Source of the DNA: JAAYZX01 sp040770645
GTDB taxonomy: Bacteria; Actinomycetota; Thermoleophilia; RBG-16-64-13
DNA length: 64,000 bases
Reading direction: 5' to 3'
Assembly: GCA_040770645.1 (NCBI GenBank)
Contig: JAXGIS010000007.1
Span: forward strand, 35,428 to 99,427
Of this stretch, positions 27,847 to 37,341 are shown in pieces (position 1 is the first letter of the stretch; each line of letters begins with the position of its first letter). Made by a program: the position numbers and the translations under genes. Under the pieces are notes generated by a model. The model was given only the letters and a program-made list of their open reading frames with translations. It did no database searches and was not told the DNA's origin.

Positions 27847-30284
27847 ATGACGGGTAGGGCGGGAGGAGCAAGACGGCACACAACCCCCAGTCGCCGAGAG
27901 GCGGTCACATGCGCACTAGGCTCGGCGCACCGTCAGGCGGCTGCGCTGTCGGCGCTCATGGTTCTGGTTCTCGCTCTGGTCCTGTTGCTGCTCACCGTTC
28001 CGGCCCGCGCCTTAACAGTCACGGACTGGATCTTGACCGACAGGCCCGTCGGTAGTGATCACGCCCTCGAGGGCCAGGGGACAACAGGCGACCAATCCCT
28101 TGCGGGCCGCCTCATCGTCTGCTGCGAGACCATGGATGATCTACGACGAATCGAGGTCCTCGCAAATGAACTCGGCGTGGTGGTGAAGGCCACCCTGCCG
28201 CAACTGAAGGCCGCACTGCTCAGCCCCACCGTTCCCGCCCAGGATCACGTGGGCAACGTCCTTCCCGAACACCTGACTGATGCTCTGCTCGCTCCGGCTC
28301 CGGTCGCCTCCAAAGTGGCCGCTCAGCTTCGAGGGTCCCGGGCATCGTGTCCGTGGAGACAGAGGCACTGCGGAGCACCAACCGTATTCCCAACGACCCG
28401 GACTTCCCTTGCAGTGGTGGACTCATGCCGTTGGATTGCCCACCGCATGGGATGTCTCTACGGGTTCCGCGTCTGTGACCGTGGCCGTGCTGGATACCGG
28501 GCTGGCAGACCTCCCCGATTTTGCCGGGCGCGTGGTCAGCCCGTATAGCGCCCGCTACAACAGCACGCAGTACTGGGCATGGATGGACATAGTCGGACAC
28601 GGAAGTGGGACCACAGGCGTGGCGGCCGCCACCGGCAACAATCGCCAGAGCATGGCCGGCACGGCATGGAACGTGAAAATCATGCCGGTGCACCTGGGTG
28701 ACTCGGGGGCTTCTCCAGCTGGGACACGGCGGTCGGAATGGTATGGGCGGTCGACCATGGAGCGAACGTCACAAACTACAGCGCCAGCGGATGCTCGATT
28801 TCTTCCGTCGAGATCAGCGCGTGTGCCTACGCCTACAATCACGGTGTCACGGTGGTGGCTGCCGCAGGGAACTCCGGGGCGGGGGCCGGTGTCCAATACC
28901 CTGCCGCCCTGCCGACGGTGATCGCCGTGGGCGCCACCAACTCCAGCAACAATCGTGCGTATTTCTCAAGCACCGGACGAGAACTGGACCTAGTGGCCCC
29001 CGGCCAGAATGTGCTGACCTTCAACCTCAGCAAACCCTACTATTGGACCGAGGCACGCAGCGGGACTTCGTTCTCAGCCCCCATCGTGACCGGAGTGGTA
29101 GCCCTCATGCTCTCGCGCAATCGCTCACTGACCCCCGATCAGATCCGCAGCATACTCTCTCTCACCGCAGACGATCTGGGCCAACCCGGCTGGGACACCT
29201 CGTTCGGCGACGGTAGAGTCGATGCTGCCGAGGCGGTAGCCGCCGCCGGCGATCGGACTGCACCCACCGTCTCCTTCCTATCGCCTGCCCCGGGGGCCAC
29301 CATTGCCGGTGACTGCAAGATCCTTCTGAAAGCCGCAGATAACCTCAGTGTCAAGAAGCTTGAACTACTGCTGGACGGAGTGCCGCAGCTCACGATCATG
29401 GAGCGTTCCCCGCAGGATTGGGACAGCAAGACGAGTGGTGAACTCGCCATCGCTTCACTCACCGGCACTCTGGCGGCCACGTACCACTCGGCGGGCGCCA
29501 CCAACGGCAGCGCCCACATCATAGAAGCCCGTGTCTACGACGCAGCCGGCAATGTGGGGAGACAACAACTACGCCTCACGGTGGACAATCGACCGCCCAC
29601 CACCACCACCGCACCCCCACCACCACCGCACCTCCCACTACCACGCCCACCACCGTGCGCACGTTGCCGCCCACCACCACCACAACCCTACCCAGCCCCA
29701 CATTCGTAGACGTCACCAGTCAACACCCCTACTATGAGGCCATCCAGCACATGTGGGCCACGGGCATCATTGTCGGCTACGAAATCGGCGGAAACCTAAG
29801 CGAGTTCCGCCCGAGTGAATCCGTACTACGTGCCCAGTTCGCCAAGATGCTCGCCGGGGCTGTGGATTTACGCGCCGAGGAGAACATGATCTCTCCGTTC
29901 ACGGATCTGGGACCGGACGACCCCACTTCGCTCTACCCCCATCAATACGTGGCCGTAGCGTATGCCAACGGCATAGTCTCCGGCCTGACCCCCACAACCT
30001 TCGGTCCCTGGCTCAACGTAGCTCGTGCGCAAATCATCAGCATGATGGTCCGTGCGGCTTCCACCCTGTTCCCAGGTGCCTTGACCGAACCCCCCACCGT
30101 TTGGAGCGGAAGCCTGGGTGATTTCAGCCCCACCCACGGCGCAAACACACGCATCGCCGAATACAATGGTCTGCTTCAGGGACTCACGGGTTTTGGACCG
30201 TCGTGGGATCCCTGGGGTAATGCGAGTCGAGGAGAAGTGGCCCAGATGCTCTGGAACCTGATGCAACGGCTCCAGATGAAATGA
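27847..30284 (+). CDS. Secreted S8 subtilisin-like protease with C-terminal S-layer homology repeats, four frameshifts
   Basis: 813 residues once four single-base losses are restored. A signal peptide (hydrophobic LSALMVLVLALVLLLL, cleavage near ARA-LT) is followed by a pro-region. The S8 domain has Asp in AVLDTGLADL, His in DIVGHGSGTTGVA and Ser in SGTSFSAPIVTGVVA. Then come an Ig-like domain, a Pro/Thr-rich linker and SLH repeats (YYEAIQHMWATGIIVGY, YVAVAYANGIVSG, IAEYNGLLQG) that attach proteins to the cell wall. ATG 27847 follows GGAGGAAG. Breaks near 28340 (GGG), 28408 (CCC), 28710 (GGGGG) and 29612 (CCCCC) each need one more base of the run. All three catalytic residues are intact, so it is likely an active cell-surface protease. 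Confidence 0.85.
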
Positions 30285-30457
30285 CACCAGACGAATACCG
30301 GGAAGAACACGCTGCCGTACGCCGGTCGCCTTACCCGTCTCCGCTCGTCTCCCAAAGGGCAACCCAGGACGTGCAGCCCGCTTGACGGGCTATGAGACCG
30401 CATATACAGTCTCCCTAGCAAACCCGCTCAACATCAACACCACAGGGGGTTCGATCA

Positions 30458-30688
30458 ATGACCGATACATGGCTGACCACACTCATCACCGACACCCCTC
30501 AGGAAGGCTTCGAACTCGCCATCACTCTGAGCCGGCGGGCCGTCAAGTACACCCAGCCGGATGCCGCCGTGCGCGAACGGCTCCGCCCCATTTATTCGGA
30601 AGACGCCAACGCCCTCATGGCTGCGTCTCAGATCGTGGCCATCAACTTCCAGACTATCGCCGCCGCCAACGACTACTGGCGCAAGTAG
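30458..30688 (+). CDS. Small hypothetical protein
   Basis: 76 residues, soluble, helical in appearance (EGFELAITLSRRAVKYTQPD, then ALMAASQIVAINFQTIAAAN). No family was recognised. ATG 30458 is preceded by AGGGGG. It sits alone between the subtilase and DUF488 genes on the same strand. Confidence 0.55.
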   Translation: MTDTWLTTLITDTPQEGFELAITLSRRAVKYTQPDAAVRERLRPIYSEDANALMAASQIVAINFQTIAAANDYWRK

Positions 30689-30750
30689 GGTAAACGGCAC
30701 TTGACAACACATCGGGGCGGAGGCCACGTCGTGCCTCCGTCCCCACTGGA

Positions 30751-30786
30751 CAATTGCTCCATGTGAGCAATTGCTCCATATGAGCA
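30751..30786 (+). promoter_or_regulatory. Tandem 17-bp direct repeats, each containing a TGCTC-N5-GAGCA palindrome
   Basis: Two near-identical 17-base units (30751-30767 and 30768-30784) differ at one base. Each holds an inverted repeat, TGCTC/GAGCA (30755-30769 and 30772-30786). They lie 37 bases before the GTG of the DUF488 gene. The arrangement resembles tandem binding sites for a dimeric ArsR/SmtB- or MarR-type repressor, but no regulator gene is adjacent. Confidence 0.5.
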
Positions 30787-30822
30787 GTTTCCGGCTTGCC
30801 GTGATACGGGGGTGTCATCACC

Positions 30823-31188
30823 GTGGCGATTCTGGTCAAACGCATATATGAACCGGCGGTCGAGCAAGACGGTTTTCGCATCCTCGTTGACCGTCTGTGG
30901 CCGCGGGGCATATCCAAGGAGAGGGCGCAACTGGGTCTTTGGATGCGCGATATCGCGCCATCCAACGAGCTACGCAAGTGGTTCGGACACGAAGCCGGCA
31001 AGTGGCTCGAGTTCCAGGAACGTTATCGAGCCGAACTTGCTACACGTAGCGATCTGTTGGATTCGCTTCTCGGCCTTGAACAGGAGCACCAAGTCATCAC
31101 CCTCCTGTTCGGGGCACGGGATCAAGAGCACAACGAAGCCATGGTGCTGCTCGATGTACTGAACAGCCGCCGGCGCCGGCGCGCCTGA
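30823..31188 (+). CDS. DUF488 family protein
   Basis: 121-residue cytoplasmic protein of the YeaO/DUF488 family, recognised from VKRIYEP, GFRILVDRLWPRGISKE and LLFGARDQEHNEAMVL. The function is unknown; some relatives are induced by metals or stress. The start is GTG 30823. The tandem operator-like repeats just upstream suggest it is specifically regulated. Confidence 0.8.
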   Translation: MAILVKRIYEPAVEQDGFRILVDRLWPRGISKERAQLGLWMRDIAPSNELRKWFGHEAGKWLEFQERYRAELATRSDLLDSLLGLEQEHQVITLLFGARDQEHNEAMVLLDVLNSRRRRRA

Positions 31189-31378
31189 GCGGCAGCCACG
31201 CGCGGCGCCTCGGCTACCAAGCCGACGATCTGGAGACGGTTCCCGTCAGGTGAGAGATCGTTTTCCCACCTGATCATCCTCCCAAGTTCCGAAGTGCTTC
31301 TGCTACTTGCTACCATATCCAGGGTGGGAGCGTGCAGAAAACACGAACTTGGATCTCAAACCACAAGAGGATAGACAG

Positions 31379-32667
31379 ATGAGCAGCGGTACCGCACTAA
31401 ACCCCTATGTGATGGCCCAACAGCAGTTCGATCGCATCGCCGATCTACTGGAGCTCGGCCAAGCGGTCAGGGCCCTCCTACGGCAACCGATGCGTGAGCA
31501 CCACATAAGCATCCCCGTGCGCATGGACAACGGCGAGGTGCATGTGTTTCGCGGCTTTCGCGTTCAGCACAACGACGCGCTCGGGCCTTGCAAGGGCGGT
31601 ATTCGCTTTCATCCCGAGGAGACGGCCGACAGTATCCGCGCGTTATCCATGTGGATGACCTGGAAGTGCGCCGTGGTGGGCATCCCGTTGGGGGGCGCCA
31701 AGGGTGGTGTCATCTGCGACCCCTACCGGCTCAGCGCCCGTGAACAAGAGGGCATCTGCCGCGGCTGGGTCCGCCAGTTGGCAAAAGACGTGGGGCCCCA
31801 ATGCGACGTACCCGCGCCGGACATAATGACCGATTCGGTGCACATGCTGTGGATGCTCGACGAGTTCGAAGCCATCCACGGCGGGCGCTACCCGGGCTTC
31901 ATCACGGGGAAACCCGTGGGCATGGGCGGCTCTCTCGGTCGTACGGAGGCAACGGGTTACGGGATCATCTATGTGCTGCGCGAAGCCCTCAAAGAGAAGG
32001 GCCTGGCCATTGCCGACACGTGTGCTGCCGTGCAGGGCTTCGGCAACGTGGCCCAACACGCCATCGAACTGTACGAAAAGATGGGAGGCAGGGTCACCAC
32101 CGTATCCTGCTGGGACCAGACGGCGTGCAGCGCGTTTGCGGTCCGTCACAAAGATCGCATCGACTTGGAACAGCTGCGCACTATCACCGATCGTTTCGGT
32201 GGCATTGACGCCCAACAGGCCCAGGAGCTGGGTTACGAACTCATCCCTGGATTCGAGTGGCTGTCCGACGACGTGGACATCCTCATCCCGGCCGCCATGG
32301 AGAACCAGATCACAGCCGCAACCGTGGACCGCATCTCACCGCGAGTCAGGTTCGTGATCGAGGGCGCCAATGGTCCCACCACTCCGGACGCCGACAAGGA
32401 ACTGGGCAGACGCGGGATCGTGACCATACCGGACTTCCTGGCCAACGCCGGCGGGGTGACCTGCAGCTACTCGAGCAGGTGCAGAGCAACATCAACTTCT
32501 TCTGGCCACACGAAGTGGTCCTGGGTAGGTTGGACACCACCATGACCAACGCCTTCCGGTCGGTGAGCGATCTGGCCCAGTCACGCAACTTATCCCTGCG
32601 CGACGCAGCCTACGTCATCGCAGTGGACAGGGTGGCCCGCGCCTGCAAGGATCGCGGCTGGGTCTAG
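31379..32667 (+). CDS. Glu/Leu/Phe/Val dehydrogenase (glutamate dehydrogenase), one frameshift
   Basis: 429 residues after repair; interconverts glutamate and 2-oxoglutarate with NAD(P). The substrate site is visible as GPCKGGIRFHP and GIPLGGAKGGV (catalytic Lys), and the Rossmann segment as AAVQGFGNVAQHAIEL. ATG 31379 is preceded by AAGAGG. Near 32472 the frame breaks between TCSY and EQVQSNINFFWP; one extra T (TAC TTC GAG) restores the family sequence SYFEQVQ and a whole number of codons. It stands alone on the plus strand. Confidence 0.9.
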
Positions 32668-32780
32668 CCCTTCGGGAGTCTGCCTCCGGATAGGCCGAAC
32701 CCGAGTTGTAGTGGTCGGTGGTAGGTGGCCACGTGAGCACCCCGTGCCGAGCCGTTGCTTGGACCGGTGCTCCAGCGTCC

Positions 32781-33395
32781 CTACCTGCCGGCCGGCTTCT
32801 CCCCGCCTTCTGTGGTGCCGGCGGCGGCCGTCGGCTGCGCTTCGTCTCCTCTCTCCCCCATCTCTTCTGCCGGTTTCACGAAGGTGATACGTTCCATGAT
32901 GCATTTGGGTGGCTGGGACGCCAGGTCCTCCTGCCCGAAAGCCACAAACGGGGGAAGATCGTCTTTGCGGAAGACTATGTACGCGGAGAGGCCCGACGAA
33001 AGACGGTCGCCGGCCCCGTAGAGCGCCACCGCAGTGGACCCCAACTGGGCCTTCTTACCTTCAAACGGGGCACGCCGAGGCGGGGAGACTCCCCTATTGC
33101 CCACCGGACCGACCCCCCAAGTCACAACGTGTGAATCGGAGGGCACCGCCAGCCGCCAGTTCATGACTCCCCCGCCTTCGCGCGGGCTCACCTCTACGGC
33201 CAGCAGATCCCGGTCTCCATCGTACGATACGTGGATGTGCCAGACGAACTGGGTCTTTCCCCCAAAGACCATGCCTTCCCCTGACGCACCGCGTGCGCCC
33301 CTAGGGAGGCGCACCGCATTTTGCCAAAGAAATACCCGTGCAACAGGTGGCTTCAAACTCCCGGGCCACGACAAAGCGGAACAACTCCAAATCAA
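32781..33395 (-). CDS. Hypothetical protein
   Basis: Open frame of up to 204 residues, start uncertain; an in-frame ATG at 33272 with a purine-rich GGGGAAGG just before it gives about 163 residues. Beta-rich central part (FVWHIHVSYDGDRDLLAVEV, then MNWRLAVPSDSHVVTWG), ending in a Glu/Ala/Gly-rich tail. No family was recognised, and there is no membrane segment or signal peptide. It might be the second half of the orphan upstream on this strand (33465-33842), from which it is separated by a tandem repeat. Confidence 0.4.
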   Translation of the reverse strand: MIWSCSALSWPGSLKPPVARVFLWQNAVRLPRGARGASGEGMVFGGKTQFVWHIHVSYDGDRDLLAVEVSPREGGGVMNWRLAVPSDSHVVTWGVGPVGNRGVSPPRRAPFEGKKAQLGSTAVALYGAGDRLSSGLSAYIVFRKDDLPPFVAFGQEDLASQPPKCIMERITFVKPAEEMGERGDEAQPTAAAGTTEGGEKPAGR

Positions 33396-33451
33396 GGGCT
33401 CGGCCTCAGGAACTCGGCCTCAAGAGTTCTGCATCAAGAACTCGGTATCAG
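33396..33451. repeat. Four degenerate 14-bp tandem repeats
   Basis: Units 33396-33409, 33410-33423, 33424-33437 and 33438-33451 share a core of GAACTCGGCCTCAA type. The period is not a multiple of three. They lie in the gap between two minus-strand orphan frames. Confidence 0.65.
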
Positions 33452-33464
33452 GGGACACAGTCTA

Positions 33465-33842
33465 TTACACTAGTCGGATAGGTCCTGGAGTCCAAACCAA
33501 CTGCGCAAAGCTATCCTCATCCCCCGTGCCCATTTTGGTATCTCCACCTTCGGGCTCGCGAAGCACGGTGAAGATCGACTGCAAACCCACGAAGGCAGGC
33601 GCCGGGTGGCTAATCTGACCCGACACCGTTGCAGTCATCTCGGCCCAGCGCCGCCTCTCACAAAGGCCGGCCAGTTCCACCGGCCCAAAGCCGTACAGCG
33701 CCTCTATCAGGCAACGTACACACGAGGCCTGTCCTCTCTGGACGTTGTAGGGACAGTCGGCCAGAACAGTCTCATCACCCAGTGACCCGTAAGCCTCTTC
33801 CGACAATTCCACCAAACCCATGACAATCACAAAGACCTCCAT
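33465..33842 (-). CDS. Hypothetical protein with Cys pairs
   Basis: 125-residue frame, ATG 33842 (an alternative GTG at 33830 has GGAGGT just before it). It contains VELSEEAYGSLGDETVLADC and PYNVQRGQASCVRC, so three cysteines lie close together, with an acidic C-terminus before the stop. No family was recognised. It may form one gene with the 32781-33395 frame, as the region lies in a window rich in indels. Confidence 0.4.
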   Translation of the reverse strand: MEVFVIVMGLVELSEEAYGSLGDETVLADCPYNVQRGQASCVRCLIEALYGFGPVELAGLCERRRWAEMTATVSGQISHPAPAFVGLQSIFTVLREPEGGDTKMGTGDEDSFAQLVWTPGPIRLV

Positions 33843-34035
33843 GGCCCGTTATGCGCAACTGGATCACTACCTGTCCGGACCGACTACCGATGGTGTGACG
33901 AACACAGCCGCCGCAAGGTGCCCGCGGCGAAGGCAATTCGCAACAGACGCATAGTACAGGAGCGCGGGGACAGAACCGCATCATGGGATGACCCACTTAC
34001 CGCACGAGGGCCGGCCTGGTATTATTGTGTTCATA

Positions 34036-34056
34036 TTAGATGCCATTTGCATCTAA
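34036..34056 (+). promoter_or_regulatory. Inverted repeat TTAGATGC-N5-GCATCTAA overlapping a promoter
   Basis: Perfect 8-bp arms in an unusually AT-rich stretch, just before an extended -10-like TGTTATGAT (about 34060-34068). It lies 70 bases upstream of the MPRGD-type small genes and is suited to a dimeric regulator. No regulator was identified. Confidence 0.45.
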
Positions 34057-34123
34057 CTTATGTTATGATGTAGCAGGAAGCAACGATAGACCCCTACCAC
34101 CACTCAGGAAAGCGAGGCACCAC

Positions 34124-34296
34124 ATGCCCAGAGGCGACAAGACGGGGCCCCCTCGCAGCGCCGGGGAGGAAAGATGGGCGGACCTTTCGCCGCAGGCCCG
34201 GGTGGACACTGCGTTTGCCCCTCCTGCGGCCACAAGGAGGTCCACGTTGCCGGACAACCCTGCAACCAGAGACCTTGCCCCAAGTGCGGATTCTGA
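34124..34296 (+). CDS. Small zinc-ribbon protein with MPRGD N-terminus, one frameshift
   Basis: 57 residues after repair. It begins MPRGDKTGP, then RGGKMGGPFAAGPGGHCVC, and ends in PSCGHKEVHVAG/CNQRPCPKCGF: two CxxC knuckles that fit a zinc or Fe ribbon. The frame breaks in the C run near 34150; one extra C makes a continuous protein. Proteins of this shape commonly sit beside DUF5320 proteins and dinitrogenase-cofactor-type proteins in anaerobes. It is too short for routine gene calling. Confidence 0.6.
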
Positions 34297-34417
34297 TGGC
34301 CAGGGAGGTCTGACACAGACTGCAAAGACGTACCACTACGAGATCCCGCCGTGAAAGCGGCACGAAGACCACCACGACGCGGTCAGGATCATCAAGATCA
34401 GAAGAGAGGAGATAGCA

Positions 34418-34762
34418 ATGCCCAGAGGAGATGGAACAGGACCTGAAGGCATGGGTCCCATGACTGGTCGAGGAGCCGGATACTGCGCCGGCACCGACGC
34501 GCCGGGTTTCGGTGTCCCCGGCTTTGGTAGAGGGTTTGGACTGGGCGGCGGCCGCGGCCGGCGCAACAGGTTCTTCGCCACAGGCTTCTTCGGCCCGCGG
34601 CGCCCCGTGGGTTATGGGGCCCCCTTCGCCGGTCCCGGCCCATACGCCGCTGCGGATCCCGAAGTCCAGAAGCAAGGCCTCAAGAACCAGGCCAGCTTCT
34701 TGGAATCGGCACTAGATTTCGTCAAGAAGCGGCTGGCCGATCTGGAGACCGACAGCAAGTAA
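34418..34762 (+). CDS. DUF5320 family protein
   Basis: 114 residues with the family N-terminus MPRGDGTGPEGMGPMTGRGA, a Gly/Arg-rich middle and a C-terminal coiled-coil (about residues 85-112, LESALDFVKKRLADLE). Function is unknown; it is common in anaerobes next to Mrp/NifX-like genes. AGAGAGGAG lies before ATG 34418. It shares its MPRGD opening with the upstream zinc-ribbon protein, and both are probably transcribed from the 34.06 kb promoter. Confidence 0.8.
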   Translation: MPRGDGTGPEGMGPMTGRGAGYCAGTDAPGFGVPGFGRGFGLGGGRGRRNRFFATGFFGPRRPVGYGAPFAGPGPYAAADPEVQKQGLKNQASFLESALDFVKKRLADLETDSK

Positions 34763-34809
34763 CCGGCCGGCGACCGTTCGCCTGGAGACAAACGGGGGAA
34801 ACATTGCCA

Positions 34810-34847
34810 GGGGGCGGCGGGGTCGCCGCGGCGACCCCGCCGCCCCC
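34810..34847 (+). terminator. 18-bp stem terminator
   Basis: Perfect arms 34810-34827 and 34830-34847 with a 2-base gap, 48 bases after the DUF5320 stop. Confidence 0.55.
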
Positions 34848-34853
34848 GCCCCC

Positions 34854-34881
34854 GGCCGCGCATCGCGAGCGATGCGCGGCC
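34854..34881 (+). terminator. 13-bp stem terminator with T-rich tail
   Basis: Arms 34854-34866 and 34869-34881, followed by GTCTTTCC. It is second in tandem after the hairpin at 34810 and probably isolates the PadR gene. Confidence 0.6.
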
Positions 34882-35000
34882 GTCTTTCCGGCGTCAGTCC
34901 GACTGACCCTGCTTCCACGCAGAGATATCGGTGCCCCCGGTGCCCCATTTGCCTATAATGGCTCAGCAGACAGCGGTAGAGACTGGGGCAGGATCGACCG

Positions 35001-35462
35001 ATGGCAAACATGAGCGCAAATGGACCCAGAGGTATGCAGCGACGGCGCCGTGGTCAGGGGGTTGAAGGGAGGCCTCTTCGAGGCCCCGACGCCGCACGGC
35101 TCACAGCCGTCGCCCCGGGGGCAGGTCTGGGTGAACACAAACGGTCGTTGATCGAGACCGCTCTGCTCATCACGCTCATCGAAGAGAGCGGCCACGGGTA
35201 TGCGCTCGTGGAACGCGTGCAGCAGCTGGTGGGAGACCAACTGCGCGTTGACGCCGGCAGCATCTATCGCGTGCTGCGCACACTGGAGGAGACCGGGATG
35301 ATCAGTTCCGCCTGGGAGCCCAGCGCCGCCGGGCCTCTTCGCCGCACCTACACCGTGGAGCCATCCGGCCGCGAACTGCTGCGCTCGTGGGCCGATTTCC
35401 TGGAGCAGCGCGGCGACACCTTGCTCCGGTTGTCCGGCCTGGCACGGGAACGGCTGGACTGA
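35001..35462 (+). CDS. PadR-family transcriptional regulator
   Basis: 153 residues: an unstructured basic N-terminus of about 45 residues, then the PadR winged helix (TALLITLIEESGHGYALVER, DAGSIYRVLRTLEETGMISS, GPLRRTYTVEPSGRELLRSW). PadR proteins repress phenolic-acid, efflux or stress genes in response to small ligands; the target here is unknown. The start is ATG 35001, with a second in-frame ATG at 35010. Convergent with the DHOD-like gene. Confidence 0.82.
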   Translation: MANMSANGPRGMQRRRRGQGVEGRPLRGPDAARLTAVAPGAGLGEHKRSLIETALLITLIEESGHGYALVERVQQLVGDQLRVDAGSIYRVLRTLEETGMISSAWEPSAAGPLRRTYTVEPSGRELLRSWADFLEQRGDTLLRLSGLARERLD

Positions 35463-35585
35463 CGGCGGGCCGTCGGCGTGTCCCTTTCTGGACATGGCGG
35501 GTATCGTGTTTTGAAGCCAGAACTCCGCCACGCCCTCAGTCAAACGGCCGGCTAGCGGCCGGTTCACGGCAGGCTGACGGCCGCC

Positions 35586-36881
35586 TCACCACCCCACCCA
35601 GTCAGCGATAACCCCGCGACCGTCCCAGACCGTCCGCCCCGTGGCCGTGTGGATCAGACGGATGGCATCCTCGGGGCACTGGCCCACGCACATGCCGCAG
35701 CCCTCACAGAACTCGCGGGTGAGGGTGGGCAGCGCTCGCACACCGGACGCCGAACTCGCCGCCGTCATCTCCAACGCCCCGTAGGGGCACAGTCGAGCAC
35801 AGCACCCACAACCAGTGCAGCGCTCGGCGTCTATCACTGGAAGCAACGGCGTCTCCCGGGCCATCTGCCGCTCACGGGGCCAGTCGCGCAGGTACATGAA
35901 GTCCCTGACCGCCTTCCCTTGGATGGCGGTTACACCGTTATGGCCCCGCGCATCGAGCCAAGTGCCCAGCCCCTCCACCGTCCGCTGCAGCACACCCACT
36001 CCCCGGGCGTACACGGCCGAGCACATGCCCACCAGCGAGCAACCTCCCATCAGGTGCCGCACTACGTCCTCGCTCGTGAAGACACCGCCACTCCCGATCA
36101 CAGGCAGACTGACGGTGGCGGTGATCTCCAGAATCTTGGCCAGGGACAACAGTTGCCACGGCCGTCCCATGAGACCGCCCATGGCCGCCGGGACTCCATA
36201 GAAAGTGCCTGTCTCCGTATCGATCCATACGCCGTAGAAGGCGTTGTTGGCCGAAATGGCCGCCGCCCCCGCCCGCTCCACCGACAGGGCCACAGCGGCC
36301 ATATTCACGCACTGCGGGGTCATCTTGAAGATGATGGGGATGTCCACGGCCCGGGCGCAGGCCAGTGTCACGCGATAGGCCGTGTCCGGGTCCATGGCCA
36401 GAGGGGCGCCCACCTCTTTGTGTGCCGCCACGGCCCCGAAGGTGGCGTGCGGGCCGCCGGTGTCGAGTTCCACGGCGGGTACACCGGCCGCCGCCATGTC
36501 GCGCAGGAAGGGGATCCAGGTATCGGGGTCGTCGCCGATGCCGCAACAGGAGCCCATGAACAGCACATCGTGCCGCCGGCAGACCTCGAGGGTGGCCGGA
36601 AGCTCCTCCGCCAACCAGTGTTCGTAAGGCAGGTGATGGAACATCTGGCTGGAAACGAAGGCGTCGCGCAACTCGGAACCGAAGCGGCGCAGCGAGTAGA
36701 AATGGGGACGCGGCCAGCGGTGCGGGCCATCGATGCGGTGCACCGTCTTACCGATCAGCCAACCGATACCCTGCTCCGCCACCCGAGCGGCCAGGCGAGC
36801 CGATCCTCCGAAGTCGCACGAGGTCACTCCCACCGGGTTCTTCACCCGCAGCCCGCAGAAAGTGGTGCTCAGATCCGCCAC
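35586..36881 (-). CDS. Dihydroorotate/dihydropyrimidine dehydrogenase-like flavoprotein with C-terminal ferredoxin domain
   Basis: About 431 residues. An FMN-binding TIM barrel (VKNPVGVTSCDFGG near the N-terminus, VIGSGGVFTSEDVVRHLMGG near the C-terminal phosphate site) is followed by two 4Fe-4S motifs (CTGCGCCARLCP and CEGCGMCVGQCP). This is the layout of PreA-type dihydropyrimidine dehydrogenase subunits, but the barrel is divergent, so the substrate is open. GTG 36881 (after GGGAGGT) is preferred over the longer GTG 36896. Confidence 0.75.
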   Translation of the reverse strand: MADLSTTFCGLRVKNPVGVTSCDFGGSARLAARVAEQGIGWLIGKTVHRIDGPHRWPRPHFYSLRRFGSELRDAFVSSQMFHHLPYEHWLAEELPATLEVCRRHDVLFMGSCCGIGDDPDTWIPFLRDMAAAGVPAVELDTGGPHATFGAVAAHKEVGAPLAMDPDTAYRVTLACARAVDIPIIFKMTPQCVNMAAVALSVERAGAAAISANNAFYGVWIDTETGTFYGVPAAMGGLMGRPWQLLSLAKILEITATVSLPVIGSGGVFTSEDVVRHLMGGCSLVGMCSAVYARGVGVLQRTVEGLGTWLDARGHNGVTAIQGKAVRDFMYLRDWPRERQMARETPLLPVIDAERCTGCGCCARLCPYGALEMTAASSASGVRALPTLTREFCEGCGMCVGQCPEDAIRLIHTATGRTVWDGRGVIADWVGW

Positions 36882-37012
36882 CGCTGTACCTCCCACTCGT
36901 GTATAGCCGGCCGCCCCTGTCTACTCCTCTGCCGTCGCCTCCGGCACCTCCTCTACCTACCCACCGCCGGGCCACACACCACGTGCGTGGTAGGCGGCCA
37001 CCCGCTCCCTCC

Positions 37013-37336
37013 TCACCTCTCGAAAGCTGCGCGCAGCCCCATCAACAAGCCCATATCCCCTTGGAACTTGATCCGCCCAAATGCCGCCGCCGACAGCACG
37101 TTGAGGGTGCCGTTGGTGAGCTTGACGAAGTCCTCGGGCGGCATGCTGATGGTGACGTCGGCCGGGCCGTCGCCCTCGGCAACCGCCAACAGACCGTCGC
37201 GAAGAGTCAGCACGAAGGTACCTGCCTCCCCCACCACCAACTTGATCGCCCCGTCTCTACCTTTCATCTTGTCCTGGTGTGGGCGCGCCACCTCGGGGAG
37301 GGCCGCGATATACCGCCTGATGTACTCGAGATCCAC
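37013..37336 (-). CDS. SCP2 sterol-binding domain protein
   Basis: 107 residues forming a single SCP2/lipid-transfer fold (GTFVLTLRDGLLAVAEGDGP, ADVTISMPPEDFVKLTNGTL, KFQGDMGLLMGLRAAFE). Bacterial members bind hydrophobic ligands or form C-terminal parts of other proteins. GTG 37336 is chosen because AAGGA sits about 10 bases upstream; the longer open frame overlaps the upstream gene. It follows the GyrI-like gene by five bases, so the two are cotranscribed. Confidence 0.75.
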   Translation of the reverse strand: MDLEYIRRYIAALPEVARPHQDKMKGRDGAIKLVVGEAGTFVLTLRDGLLAVAEGDGPADVTISMPPEDFVKLTNGTLNVLSAAAFGRIKFQGDMGLLMGLRAAFER

Positions 37337-37341
37337 CGGTT

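Noticed and set aside
31307..31378. Extended N-terminus of glutamate dehydrogenase from the upstream start at 31307
   Set aside because: ATG 31379 has its own AAGAGG site, and the extra residues do not resemble the family.
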